Positions 25,826 to 37,870 of a stretch of 64,000 bases of DNA are shown piece after piece. The notes under the pieces were generated by a model. That model was not told where the DNA came from and ran no database searches. It worked only from the letters and a program-made list of their open reading frames with translations. The stretch lies in contig JAUCBJ010007966.1 of NCBI GenBank assembly GCA_032718475.1, positions 1-64,000 on the forward strand. The letters are read 5' to 3'. The translations under genes were made by a program, and so were the position numbers. The stretch is from Nemertoderma westbladi. Its lineage: Eukaryota; Xenacoelomorpha; Nemertodermatida; Nemertodermatidae. Numbering within the stretch: the stretch's first letter is position 1; every line of letters starts with the position of its first letter.

Positions 25826-27063
25826 TTGGAAGACCAAAATTATGACAGCGCAGCTTGACAGCCTTCAAGAAATGTCTGATCGTAAGGCCATAAGCTCCAG
25901 GGATGGTTTGCTTGAGCACTTGGATGACTTCTGCTACTTGGGATCATGGATCCGAAAGTCAGGTGAAGTCGGATACGTAAGGGGGAGGCATGGACAGACC
26001 TTCGACCTTAGACCTTGTACCATCCTGCATCTGACTATATAAGATTTATCGTGTTCTCTTTTTGCACTTTTATCCTGTTCTTGCACATAATTTCGAAAAT
26101 GTCTCAAAAGTTTCCAGGACTTGGAATTGACTACCGTACCTTTCCCATTAGCCCTACTATTGAGCTTTTTCCCTACGGTGGAACAACACCTGTGTTGTGT
26201 AGGTTAGCATTAATCCAAGGTGGGTCTGACTGACGTGTTTTAATTTCTCTACGTTTAAATAAATTGTGTTCTACCGTCGCTAAGTACCCGGGTAAGTTCA
26301 TTTGGGTTGTTCTTTATATTATCATTCTTTATTTGAATCCACATCAAAGTTACTGTAACCATGTCAATCAGCAGTTTTATACTCTAGGTAGAACAACTGC
26401 GTGCGCGAATGTAAAGGTGGTCTTTTTATATGAAAATTGAATATTATAGCTAAGGTTGGGCAGTGATCTGAAACCTCCCTAACAGGTTACCGAAAAACAA
26501 TTATTTGGTATTTCAGAGAAAGATAAGCATGGATGAAGATCAGAACCAATAAGATCTAAACAGGAACCACACGCCGGTCTAGTAATTTGATTACTAAGTT
26601 GTTTTATATTTAGGGCGTAGCAGAACTGTTGTATAATTAGTGGAGCTGTATTTAGACAATCAGTATTAAACCCTCCAGGTTCGATTATTTATGGCAGTAG
26701 TATTACCAGTACTCTAATATGTGAGTCCATGCTGGGCTCTAACTGCAGAGGATGCCAAATATCTGTATGGCACTTTCACAAGAATGCTGAGACGGGTTCA
26801 TTTTGTCAAGTACAATGAACACATCTCCAATTAGAATCTATACAAATTGGAGGTGTCTCATTAGTCTCCCCTAGCTTGATACTTGAGCGGAACAGCCTCC
26901 GCTTTGTAGGATATTGCTTTCGCCGTGAGGACCAGCCAGAGCACAATCCTGTGCTTCATGGCGGCCTCATGCTGTGAATAAGCATGGTGGGCAGCCCATG
27001 ACTATCTTGAGACGCACCTTAAAGGGCACTGACCTTGAATATGCGGATGATCTAGCAACTTGA
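25826..27063 (+). mobile_element. Degenerate LINE 3' remnant, split by a foreign insert
   Basis: Plus-strand relic of the LINE family also seen at 37871-38668 and 49028-50276. Part one (25826-25992) encodes HLDDFCYLGSWIRKSGE in frame with the copies' VDDFC..GSWI..SGE. Part two (26672-27063) resumes at the GATTATTTA stretch and carries relics of CWALTAED..LYGTFTRMLRR and LRFVGYCFRREDQPE. Similarity ends before the family's 3' terminus. Many frameshifts and stops make it the oldest copy here. It is antisense to the MATCAP-like gene and inside its intron. Confidence 0.8.
25993..26671. other. Insert of about 680 bp of unknown origin inside the LINE remnant
   Basis: LINE similarity stops at GGCATGG (25992) and restarts at CCAGGTTCGATTATTTATGG (26672). 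About 60 bp of LINE sequence is missing between. The insert holds a TATATAAG box, a 72-codon frame at 26015-26233 with no recognised domain, and AAATAAA near 26261 followed by CCCGGGTAAGT. It could be a solo LTR or another non-autonomous element. No terminal repeats or target duplication could be fixed by eye. Confidence 0.45.
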
Positions 27064-27619
27064 AACTTGTTTAGTACAGTGCGTAACTTGTGAAAGTAGT
27101 AGCTAAATCATAGAAAAGTTAGTTGACCCAATAAAACAAACTAATGCATACAAGTTACACAATACCCGCACAACATGATTTACGCATTTTTCATCACATA
27201 TTGTCACATTAAAGGACCAGGATTGAATTCGTTTGTTTCCACGGCTTCACACCGACATGAAACTAAAAACTAACAAAACCATTTCATAAAAATAAACTAA
27301 AACAAAACCTCTCATTAGCAAACGCAGCAGTAGTATTACTATTAGAGTATTTCTTACCAAAGTTTGTTTGCAAAATGCACCCAAGACAATATCATGCAAT
27401 GCAACTTGTTTTAGAAACATGTTACATAATTCGTTGGCATCGACTTGAAGTTCCTAAATTCACTAGTAGTAGTTATGCACTAGTATTATTATGTGGGAAA
27501 TAAAGGTGAAACCCGTAAAGGTAAGGTATTACAGGTATTAAAGGCATGGCAAACGAAATAATACAAAATGTAGGTAAAATATTTACACATTAAATAATTA
27601 TTATTTATCCAAGACTTAC
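27064..27619. other. Intron sequence, nothing recognised
   Basis: AT-rich, no convincing coding frame or repeat; the left part of the intron holds the LINE remnant. On the minus strand it starts with a strong donor GTAAGT at 27619. Confidence 0.5.
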
Positions 27620-27694
27620 CGGCAACTTGTTTGTTTCTGATGAAAATTGGCATAGATTTCAAAACTGACATAATTATATTACAATCGCAACTCA
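27620..27694 (-). CDS. Probable upstream exon of the MATCAP-like gene
   Basis: A 75-bp open stretch bounded by an acceptor TGTTGAATTTCAG before 27694 and a strong donor GCCG before GTAAGT. It ends in phase 1, exactly what the exon at 25679-25819 needs, giving MPIFIRNKQVA-D-ECNTS. The encoded segment (SCDCNIIMSVLKSMPIFI) is not recognisable as a domain. No start codon is required. Earlier exons, if any, would lie among or beyond the tandem arrays to the right and were not found. Support is from splice signals and phase alone. Confidence 0.45.
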
Positions 27695-27864
27695 CTGAAA
27701 TTCAACAGCCTACTAAATACGAAGAGTTTAATTGTTATCTTTAAATATTTAAATATTATAAATTATACAAAAATAGTTAAATATATTTATCAATATTGCA
27801 TCAATCGTTATAGAAATCGTTAAATTAAGGATGTATTATTTCGTACATATACAAAGTTATTTGT

Positions 27865-29528
27865 TATATTATATACACATTATATACATATTATATACAC
27901 ATTATATACATATTATATACATATTATATACACATTATATACACATTATATACACATTATATACACATTATATACATATTATATACACATTATATACACA
28001 TTATATACACATTATATACACATTATATACATATTATATACACATTATATACATATTATATACACATTATGTACACATTATATACACATTATATACACAT
28101 TATATACACATTATATACACATTATATACACATTATATACATATTATATACACATTATATACATATTATATACACATTATATACACATTATATACACATT
28201 ATATACACATTATATACACATTATATACACATTATATACACATTATATACATATTATATACATATTATATACACATTATATACATATTATATACATATTA
28301 TATACACATTATATACACATTATATACATATTATATACACATTATATACACATTATATACACATTATATACACATTATATACACATTATATACACATTAT
28401 ATACACATTATATACACATTATATACGTATTATATACACATTATATACATATTATATACATATTATATACACATTATATACATATTATATACACATTATA
28501 TACATATTATATACACATTATATACACATTATATACACATTATATACACATTATATACATATTATATACACATTATATACATATTATATACACATTATGT
28601 ACACATTATATACACATTATATACACATTATATACACATTATATACACATTATATACACATTATATACACATTATATACACATTATATACACATTATATA
28701 CACATTATATACGTATTATATACACATTATATACATATTATATACATATTATATACACATTATATACATATTATATACACATTATATACATATTATATAC
28801 ACATTATATACACATTATATACACATTATATACACATTATATACACATTATATACACATTATATACACATTATATACATATTATATACATATTATATACA
28901 CATTATATACACATTATATACACATTATATACATATTATATACACATTATGTACACATTATATACACATTATATACACATTATATACACATTATATACAC
29001 ATTATATACACATTATATACACATTATATACACATTATATACGTATTATATACACATTATATACATATTATATACATATTATATACACATTATATACATA
29101 TTATATACACATTATATACATATTATATACACATTATATACACATTATATACACATTATATACACATTATATACACATTATATACACATTATATACACAT
29201 TATATACATATTATATACATATTATATACACATTATATACACATTATATACACATTATATACACATTATATACATATTATATACACATTATATACACATT
29301 ATATACACATTATATACACATCATATACACATTATATACACATTATATACACATTATATACACATTATATACGTATTATATACACATTATATACATATTA
29401 TATACATATTATATACACATTATATACATATTATATACATATTATATACACATTATATACACATTATATACACATTATATACACATTATATACATATTAT
29501 ATACACATTATATACATATTATATACAC
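27865..29528. repeat. 11-bp tandem array (about 151 units)
   Basis: Units are TATATACACAT or TATATACATAT. Because 11 is not a multiple of 3 and the unit has no stop in any phase, very long plus-strand frames of Y, T, H, I and L arise (27831-29576 and others); these are artefacts of the repeat. Rare units with ACGTATT recur at 28426, 28712, 29042 and 29372; the last spacings are 286, 330 and 330 bp, all multiples of 11, so there is higher-order structure. Confidence 0.97.
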
Positions 29529-30499
29529 AGGAAGTTGTTATATACTTTTATTCCTTCTACAAATTGTATTAAGTAATCCATAATGATATCTGATAAAGCG
29601 TTAAAATAATCTTAAATAATCTTAGAATCAAAAACCATCCAGCTCCAGAACTCGACGTGAGTATTCCCCACAAAGCCAGCGATTATGATCGTATTACACC
29701 ATAACCCGTAAAATAGTTTCATTGGAGTGAGATATAGGCGTTCTAAGATTGCATAAGAAGTATCGTTCGATGGAGGCCATTTATTCTATTTAATAAATAC
29801 ACAATGTTCTGGAACATTTTGTTAATGTATGAATAGCTACGTAATATAGATATTGTATAGGCAAACCGCTGTTGCCCACCTACTCATAAAATGAATAAAC
29901 GTTCTAGAATTTTGCCCATTTATTAAATAGAATAAATGGTCGACCGAGAACGACAATTCTTGCAATATTAACGCCTATATCTCAGTTGTTTCTCTACGAA
30001 ATTCAGATAGGTGTTACATACTGTATTTCCAATCCTTACAACGCAAGCTTTCTATTGAGATAAATAAATCACGACTAATGTGAAGAATGGAGGATGCGAT
30101 TTCTCAAAGCCTTTTTTATTACGCTTATAATAAAATTTTAAAGGCAAAATCTAAAATTCCGGCTTCATGAGGACATCAACAGTGAGTTGAACTAATTGTA
30201 ATAAATTAATTGCATAAAATGAATACAAATTTCATCAATATTCCCAGACAATCCAATATTAAAATAATAAGCCAATGACATCTAGAACATAGTATTTATT
30301 AAGGACAGGGCACTGTAGTTTTTGAAGACTGGTTTGTTCTTGTTTTGGTGTATTTTAATACAGTATTTATAGAGATATTGTAGGTTTCTGATAACTTTTT
30401 TTAAGTTCTTGCTGATGCATTTTTCAACCTATTAACAATAGCTAACATGACATAGAACATTTCTAAAAAATGTAGCTAAAACGTATTTGAAACCATTTG
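29529..30499. other. Non-coding AT-rich stretch
   Basis: No gene recognised. Contains the inverted-repeat element at 29729-29983. Confidence 0.6.
29729..29983. repeat. Inverted repeat / small foldback element
   Basis: Left arm starts GAGATATAGGCG (29729) and the right arm ends with its complement CGCCTATATCTC (29983). Near the centre, CCATTTATTCTATTTAATAA (from 29773) and its exact complement (ending 29940) form a 21-bp perfect stem, and GTTCTGGAACATT is mirrored imperfectly by CGTTCTAGAA. Arms are roughly 100 bp. A MITE-like origin is likely; no target duplication was established. Confidence 0.6.
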
Positions 30500-31961
30500 A
30501 AACACAACAATTTGTTGATAGTGAATAATGTTTCATTTTGTTATTTTCTGATGCCTTTGGTTAAATTTATTTTCGCTTGTTTAGTTTGGTCTAATTCGTT
30601 TGTTTAATTAATTAGTTTAAATAATTAGTTTGGTAAATTTGTTATATCTTCTGTTGTTTTTGACAACCGGTAACTACCGGGAAGGGTAACTACTGGGATA
30701 GGTAACTACCGGGATAGGTAACTACTGGGATAGGTAACTACCGGGATAGGTAACTACTGGGATAGGTAACTACCGGGATAGGTAACTACCGGGGTAGGTA
30801 ACTACCGGGATAGGTAACTACCGGGGTAGGTAACTACCGGGATAGGTAACTACTGGGATAGGTAACTACTGGGATAGGTAACTACCGGAATAGGTAACTA
30901 CCGGGGTAGGTAACTACCGGGATAGGTAACTACCGAGGTAGGTAACTACCGGGATAGGTAACTACTGGGATAGGTAACTACCGGGATAGGTAACTACCGG
31001 GATAGGTAACTACTGGGATAGGTAACTACTGGGATAGGTAACTACTGGGATAGGTAACTACTGGGATAGGTAACTACCGGGATAGGTAACTACCGGGATA
31101 GGTAACTACTGGGATAGGTAACTACCGGGGTAGGTAACTACCGGGATAGGTAACTACCGGGGTAGGTAACTACCGAGATAGGTAACTACCGGGATAGGTA
31201 ACTACTGGGATAGGTAACTACTGGGATAGGTAACTACTGGGATAGGTAACTACTGGGATAGGTAACTACTGGGATAGGTAACTACCGGGATAGGTAACTA
31301 CCGGGATAGGTAACTACCGGGATAGGTAACTACCGGGATAGGTAACTACTGGGATAGGTAACTACTGGGATATGTAACTACTGGGATAGGTAACTACTGG
31401 GATAGGTAACTACCGGGATAGGTAACTACCGGGATAGGTAACTACTGGGATAGGTAACTACCGGGATAGGTAACTACCGGGAGAGGTAACTACCGGGGTA
31501 GGTAACTACTGGGATAGGTAACTACCGGGATAGGTAACTACCGGGATAGGTAGCTACCGGAATAGGTAACTACCGGGATAGGTAACTACCGGGATAGGTA
31601 ACTACCGGGATAGGTAACTACCGGGATAGGTAACTACCGGGATAGGTAACTACCGGGATAGGTAACTACCGGGATAGGTAACTACCGGGATAGGTAACTA
31701 CCGGGATAGGTAACTACCGGGATAGGTAACTACCGGGATAGGTAACTACCGGGGTAGGTAACTACTGGGATAGGTAACTACCGGGATAGCTTTTTACGTT
31801 TGCTAGTTTGTTTTAATTAATTTAACAATATAATTCCTTTCTGCACTTTTTTTAAGACACCAAATATTACAAATTACATTTTTTTAATTTGTATTAGAGG
31901 CCACAGATAGTAGCAAAATGAAGCATTAAATTATTCACTATCCAACAAATGTTTGTGTTTT
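30500..31961. mobile_element. Inverted-repeat element containing the 16-bp array
   Basis: The flanks of the 16-bp array are inverted copies. The left flank at 30500-30560 reads AAACACAACAATTTGTTG, ATAGTGAATAAT, TTCATTTTG, then TCTGATGCC. The reverse complement of 31899-31961 reads AAACACAAACATTTGTTG, ATAGTGAATAAT, TTCATTTTG, then TCTGTGGCC. This suggests a non-autonomous TIR element whose interior expanded as a minisatellite. True termini and target duplication were not found. Confidence 0.6.
30669..31788. repeat. 16-bp minisatellite GGTAACTACCGGGATA (70 units)
   Basis: Exactly 1120 bp, 70 units in register. Variation is mostly ACCGGG against ACTGGG, plus GGGGTA for GGGATA, consistent with CpG decay. 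Each unit contains the small dyad GGTA-AC-TACC. Confidence 0.97.
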
Positions 31962-32596
31962 AAAAATATAGCAATCATATAATATATAATATTGCCACAA
32001 TTTAATAGCTAATTATTGTACAAAAAGAAAGTAACAATTTTTTTGTCCGACTGTATAATCCGCATTTTCGAGAAATAGTTAAAGCATAATATTATTTTCG
32101 AGTCCGAAGGCCGTGTAAAAAAAGCTTTTACTATTTCGAGGAAATGCAGCTTTTTTAGTAGGTAGTGCACGGTTGCAAGGCCTTGTACTTATAGATCGCC
32201 TTGTATCAAACCAAATAATCAAATCATATAATCAAACCAAAAATTAGATTAAACTAGTTACTGAACCAAAACATCCCACAACAAAACATTTTAAATGCTA
32301 AATTTATTAATAAATACCAACGTAATTACTGATCTAGAATAAATTATTGATTGGATAAATATTTAATAATCCACATTTTTGGAAGTTTGATTGGATAATT
32401 CCTTTATTGTCCGAACTTTTGTGAACAATAAAAGGGATATTTTAAAGAATATAACTAAATTACCAAATATTTGATCACCCCAAAGCATATGTGCGAAAAA
32501 ATTATTGAATAATAACATGAGAATTTACTTAAAAAGTTACCCAGAATCTATATATTTTAATACATAGTATTAAAATACAACAAAAACACGACTGGA
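31962..32596. other. Non-coding AT-rich stretch with a hairpin at its right end
   Basis: No gene seen. A perfect 11-bp hairpin TATTTTAATAC / GTATTAAAATA (32553-32577) sits about 20 bp before the 36-bp array. Confidence 0.6.
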
Positions 32597-33208
32597 GCTA
32601 AGTGCAATGTCCTGAACAAATGATATATTCTAGCTAAGTGCAATGTCCTGAACAAATGATATATTCTAGCTAAGTGCAATGTCCTGAACAAATGATATAT
32701 TTTAGCTAAGTGCAATGTCCTGAACAAATGATATATTCTAGCTAAGTGCAATGTCCTGAACAAATGATATATTCTAGCTAAGTGCAATGTCCTGAACAAA
32801 TGATAAATTCTAGCTAAGTGCAATGTCCTGAACAAATGATATATTCTAGCTAAGTGCAATGTCCTGAACAAATGATATATTCTAGCTAAGTGCAATGTCC
32901 TGAACAAATGATATATTCTAGCTAAGTGCAATGTCCTGAACAAATGATATATTCTAGCTAAGTGCAATGTCCTGAACAAATGATATATTTTAGCTAAGTG
33001 CAATGTCCTGAACAAATGATATATTCTAGCTAAGTGCAATGTCCTGAACAAATGATATATTCTAGCTAAGTGCAATGTCCTGAACAAATGATAAATTCTA
33101 GCTAAGTGCAATGTCCTGAACAAATGATATATTCTAGCTAAGTGCAATGTCCTGAACAAATGATATATTCTAGCTAAGTGCAATGTCCTAAACAAATGAT
33201 ATATTCTA
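32597..33208. repeat. 36-bp tandem array (17 units) with 288-bp higher-order period
   Basis: Unit GCTAAGTGCAATGTCCTGAA then CAAATGATATATTCTA. Since 36 is divisible by 3, the minus strand stays open as a 12-residue repeat (ARIYHLFRTLHL); nothing suggests it is translated. Two diagnostic variants each occur twice exactly 288 bp apart: TTTTAG at 32703 and 32991, and GATAAATTC at 32801 and 33089. Hence eight units were duplicated as a block. Confidence 0.97.
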
Positions 33209-34728
33209 GAAGTCCTTGATGTAAACTACTATATTCGTTGAGATCCCCGATAAGTTGATATAATGTAACCAAATTACAAAAACATTGTATGAAAAGGGCT
33301 AATTGTGAAAGAAAAGACCCCCGTTTATTTATGTAAACCACCATCACTGCGCTCACTCGAGTCATAACGCTCTAAATCTCTGCATTATTGATGTTATTGA
33401 TTATTGGTGCAATATTGATGCATTACATATTTATCAAAAATATTTTGTTGCGAAAATATGTTATAACTTAATAGGACTTAATGTAAGTAAGATAAACCTA
33501 TCGCTGTGTCAATGTTTGTGCAATATTATTAAGATTTTGAGAATCAATTATAACGGGATTTGGGGAGGGGGGGGGGGGGGGTTGTTGCAGTTGTACTTAA
33601 ATAATGAACTATAATATGGAACAATGGTGCTGGAACCTATAAATAATTAAATAAGACAATGGAGCATAAAATATAATAAGCAAGAAATCAAACTAGGAGA
33701 ATGCCAAGAGAAAGCCATTCAGTTTATTTTGTGAGCAATGATAAGTTGTAATGTTAGTGGACAATAACTTGGCATAAACTTTTAATTAAACGTGGTTGCC
33801 AAAATGATGGATCCACATATTGTCTCCTCAGGCGTAAATTTTGACCCAGTCAAAGTTTACAATGTAACAGAAAAAATGTAACAGAGAAATAATAATTAAA
33901 ATTCAAACTTATTCTGCTCTTTATGTAAAGTGTCTGGATTTCACATTGCTCTTTAACTCCTACTTCATTTACTTTAACTCCTAATTCATTTACTTTATTT
34001 CATGTCACTTACTTTATTGCCTGGGATTTGAAGTGATACTGCATGACAGTACTGCAGCTCGAAGAGGAAGAGTCGTATCTACCGGTTCCATCTATCAATA
34101 GCAGTACCACCGTCAATAGCTGCAGAAAATGGGAGAACCTGTACCGTAACACCCGTGAGCAGGGAGTAGTGTAGGAAATCCAAATTAAAGAATAAAATTA
34201 CGTGTTACATGAAACAAATTGCTTTTTATTTCCTTTGAGACGGTGGAGGGGGGGGGGGGGGGGGGGGGGGGTGATGTCAAATTATCAGTTAATTAAGGAA
34301 AGGAGCTGGTTATAGTGGCACGTTAATCTAACCTAAAAATGAGAGTCAACAGAACAGGTTACTGTTTTATTTACGGGAGTAATCAGCTCTTATTGGCAAC
34401 GATTGCATTCAAAGCCCCTACTCCCCCCCCCCCCCCCCAAAAAAAAAAACTGACTGTAATCTTCCAAAATTTATATCTACTAAACAACCAAATTTTATCA
34501 ACTTTGACAGAGAATTAGCCATTGCTGGGATATTGACGTTCAACAACAAAGTCAGATGTTACAAGCATAACCAAGTAATATCCCCTTATTCCTAAATCAT
34601 GGGTAAAAATATACGTATCGGACTACTTAATTAGACGCAACAAACATACTTAATCTGTATTAAGTATTAAGATATATAACAATAGATATTCAATTAATTA
34701 GTCCTTCCTACATTCACATATTTAATTA
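33209..34728. other. Non-coding stretch with long G and C homopolymers
   Basis: Holds G-runs at about 33567-33582 and 34248-34271 and a C-run then A-run at about 34424-34449. A 42-codon frame at 34043-34171 (plus, starts MTVLQLEEEE) is the only coding-like piece, with no recognised relative. Otherwise nothing seen. Confidence 0.5.
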
Positions 34729-37312
34729 AACACAGCTAATAGGTTACATGGCCACGTTGGTGCATGGTTTATGTAACACAGCTAATAGGTTACATGGCCA
34801 CGTTGGTGCATGGGTTATGTAACACAGCTAATAGGTTACATGGCCACGTTGGTGCATGGTTTATGTAACACAGCTAATAGGTTACATGGCCACGTTGGTG
34901 CATGGTTTATGTAACACAGCTAATAGGTTACATGGCCACGTTGGTGCATGGTTTATGTAACACAGCTAATAGGTTACATGGCCACGTTGGTGCATGGTTT
35001 ATGTAACACAGCTAATAGGTTACATGGCCACGTTGGTGCATGGTTTATGTAACACAGCTAATAGGTTACATGGCCACGTTGGTGCATGGTTTATGTAACA
35101 CAGCTAATAGGTTACATGGCCACGTTGGTGCATGGTTTATGTAACACAGCTAATAGGTTACATGGCCACGTTGGTGCATGGTTTATGTAACACAGCTAAT
35201 AGGTTACATGGCCACGTTGGTGCATGGTTTATGTAACACAGCTAATAGGTTACATGGCCACGTTGGTGCATGGTTTATGTAACACAGCTAATAGGTTACA
35301 TGGCCACGTTGGTGCATGGTTTATGTAACACAGCTAATAGGTTACATGGCCACGTTGGTGCATGGTTTATGTAACACAGCTAATAGGTTACATGGCCACG
35401 TTGGTGCATGGTTTATGTAACACAGCTAATAGGTTACATGGCCACGTTGGTGCATGGTTTATGTAACACAGCTAATAGGTTACATGGCCACGTTGGTGCA
35501 TGGTTTATGTAACACAGCTAATAGGTTACATGGCCACGTTGGTGCATGGTTTATGTAACACAGCTAATAGGTTACATGGCCACGTTGGTGCATGGTTTAT
35601 GTAACACAGCTAATAGGTTACATGGCCACGTTGGTGCATGGTTTATGTAACACAGCTAATAGGTTACATGGCCACGTTGGTGCATGGTTTATGTAACACA
35701 GCTAATAGGTTACATGGCCACGTTGGTGCATGGTTTATGTAACACAGCTAATAGGTTACATGGCCACGTTGGTGCATGGTTTATGTAACACAGCTAATAG
35801 GTTACATGGCCACGTTGGTGCATGGTTTATGTAACACAGCTAATAGGTTACATGGCCACGTTGGTGCATGGTTTATGTAACACAGCTAATAGGTTACATG
35901 GCCACGTTGGTGCATGGTTTATGTAACACAGCTAATAGGTTACATGGCCACGTTGGTGCATGGTTTATGTAACACAGCTAATAGGTTACATGGCCACGTT
36001 GGTGCATGGTTTATGTAACACAGCTAATAGGTTACATGGCCACGTTGGTGCATGGTTTATGTAACACAGCTAATAGGTTACATGGCCACGTTGGTGCATG
36101 GTTTATGTAACACAGCTAATAGGTTACATGGCCACGTTGGTGCATGGTTTATGTAACACAGCTAATAGGTTACATGGCCACGTTGGTGCATGGTTTATGT
36201 AACACAGCTAATAGGTTACATGGCCACGTTGGTGCATGGTTTATGTAACACAGCTAATAGGTTACATGGCCACGTTGGTGCATGGTTTATGTAACACAGC
36301 TAATAGGTTACATGGCCACGTTGGTGCATGGTTTATGTAACACAGCTAATAGGTTACATGGCCACGTTGGTGCATGGTTTATGTAACACAGCTAATAGGT
36401 TACATGGCCACGTTGGTGCATGGTTTATGTAACACAGCTAATAGGTTACATGGCCACGTTGGTGCATGGTTTATGTAACACAGCTAATAGGTTACATGGC
36501 CACGTTGGTGCATGGTTTATGTAACACAGCTAATAGGTTACATGGCCACGTTGGTGCATGGTTTATGTAACACAGCTAATAGGTTACATGGCCACGTTGG
36601 TGCATGGTTTATGTAACACAGCTAATAGGTTACATGGCCACGTTGGTGCATGGTTTATGTAACACAGCTAATAGGTTACATGGCCACGTTGGTGCATGGT
36701 TTATGTAACACAGCTAATAGGTTACATGGCCACGTTGGTGCATGGTTTATGTAACACAGCTAATAGGTTACATGGCCACGTTGGTGCATGGTTTATGTAA
36801 CACAGCTAATAGGTTACATGGCCACGTTGGTGCATGGTTTATGTAACACAGCTAATAGGTTACATGGCCACGTTGGTGCATGGTTTATGTAACACAGCTA
36901 ATAGGTTACATGGCCACGTTGGTGCATGGTTTATGTAACACAGCTAATAGGTTACATGGCCACGTTGGTGCATGGTTTATGTAACACAGCTAATAGGTTA
37001 CATGGCCACGTTGGTGCATGGTTTATGTAACACAGCTAATAGGTTACATGGCCACGTTGGTGCATGGTTTATGTAACACAGCTAATAGGTTACATGGCCA
37101 CGTTGGTGCATGGTTTATGTAACACAGCTAATAGGTTACATGGCCACGTTGGTGCATGGTTTATGTAACACAGCTAATAGGTTACATGGCCACGTTGGTG
37201 CATGGTTTATGTAACACAGCTAATAGGTTACATGGCCACGTTGGTGCATGGTTTATGTAACACAGCTAATAGGTTACATGGCCACGTTGGTCCATGGTTT
37301 ATGTACCACATA
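34729..37312. repeat. 46-bp tandem array (about 56 units), almost invariant
   Basis: Unit GTAACACAGCTAATAGGTTA then CATGGCCACG and TTGGTGCATGGTTTAT. Only the edge units differ: the first starts AAACACAGC, the second has GGGTTATG, and the last has TCCATGG and GTACCACA. Each unit contains an inverted pair GTAAC...GTTAC and CATG at both ends of its right half. No spacers, so not CRISPR. Homogeneity points to recent expansion. Confidence 0.97.
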
Positions 37313-37802
37313 ACAAACATGCTTCCTCTTGGTTTAATTGAAGCAGAAAGAAAGCACGATAATGTGTAATAAAGTAATTTTCTTAGATTGAATTAAATAA
37401 ATAAACATACATTAATAATACTGTATTGAATGAGTAATGAAGGTGTTGTTATTCGTAAGATTGTGTTTGGTGTGTGTAGTGTAGCAACACATATAGATTA
37501 GTTGTCATCATACAATTTCCAATTTATTGTTTATGAGATTTCCCACGAAACACGCGCCATGTCGTTAATGACACTGCCACTCCATTACGAAATAATTAAT
37601 GGATCTACTATACCATCACTCCATTGGTCAGGTTGAATTCATTATAATGTTGTTAAAGCAGAGAGGGGTTAACTTCACACCTACATATAAGTGAGAGAAT
37701 CGAATGGACCTGCATGGTTGTGCTTCTTGTGCTGAAACCCGGCAACCTCCCTAAATATTAGATACCCACAGGGTAAGGAAGTGGAAGAAAGCCGGAAAAC
37801 GG
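37313..37802. other. Non-coding stretch
   Basis: No gene or recognised element. The base composition is mixed and the right end leads into outlying 33-bp satellite units. Confidence 0.5.
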
Positions 37803-37870
37803 CGGACATTAGATCCCGGGGGACATTAGATCCCGCGGGACATTAGATCCCGCGGGACATTAATTCCCGA
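37803..37870. repeat. Outlying units of the 33-bp satellite
   Basis: About four half-units of the form GGACATTAGATCCCGCG, the same family as 38669-40016. A LINE insertion separates them from the main array. Confidence 0.85.

Noticed and set aside
27831-29576. Plus-strand frames of 581, 504 and 207 codons rich in Y, T, H and I
   Set aside because: All three frames are open because the 11-bp unit lacks stops; the sequence is pure tandem repeat.
32557-33195. Minus-strand 212-codon frame of a 12-residue repeat
   Set aside because: Follows directly from a 36-bp unit without stops; no splice, start or composition evidence.
33174-33365. Possible minus-strand exon near the 36-bp array
   Set aside because: No paired splice sites in a phase that fits the MATCAP-like exons, and its end is array sequence.
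34729-37312. CRISPR array
   Set aside because: Units are directly adjacent with no spacers, in a eukaryotic genome.
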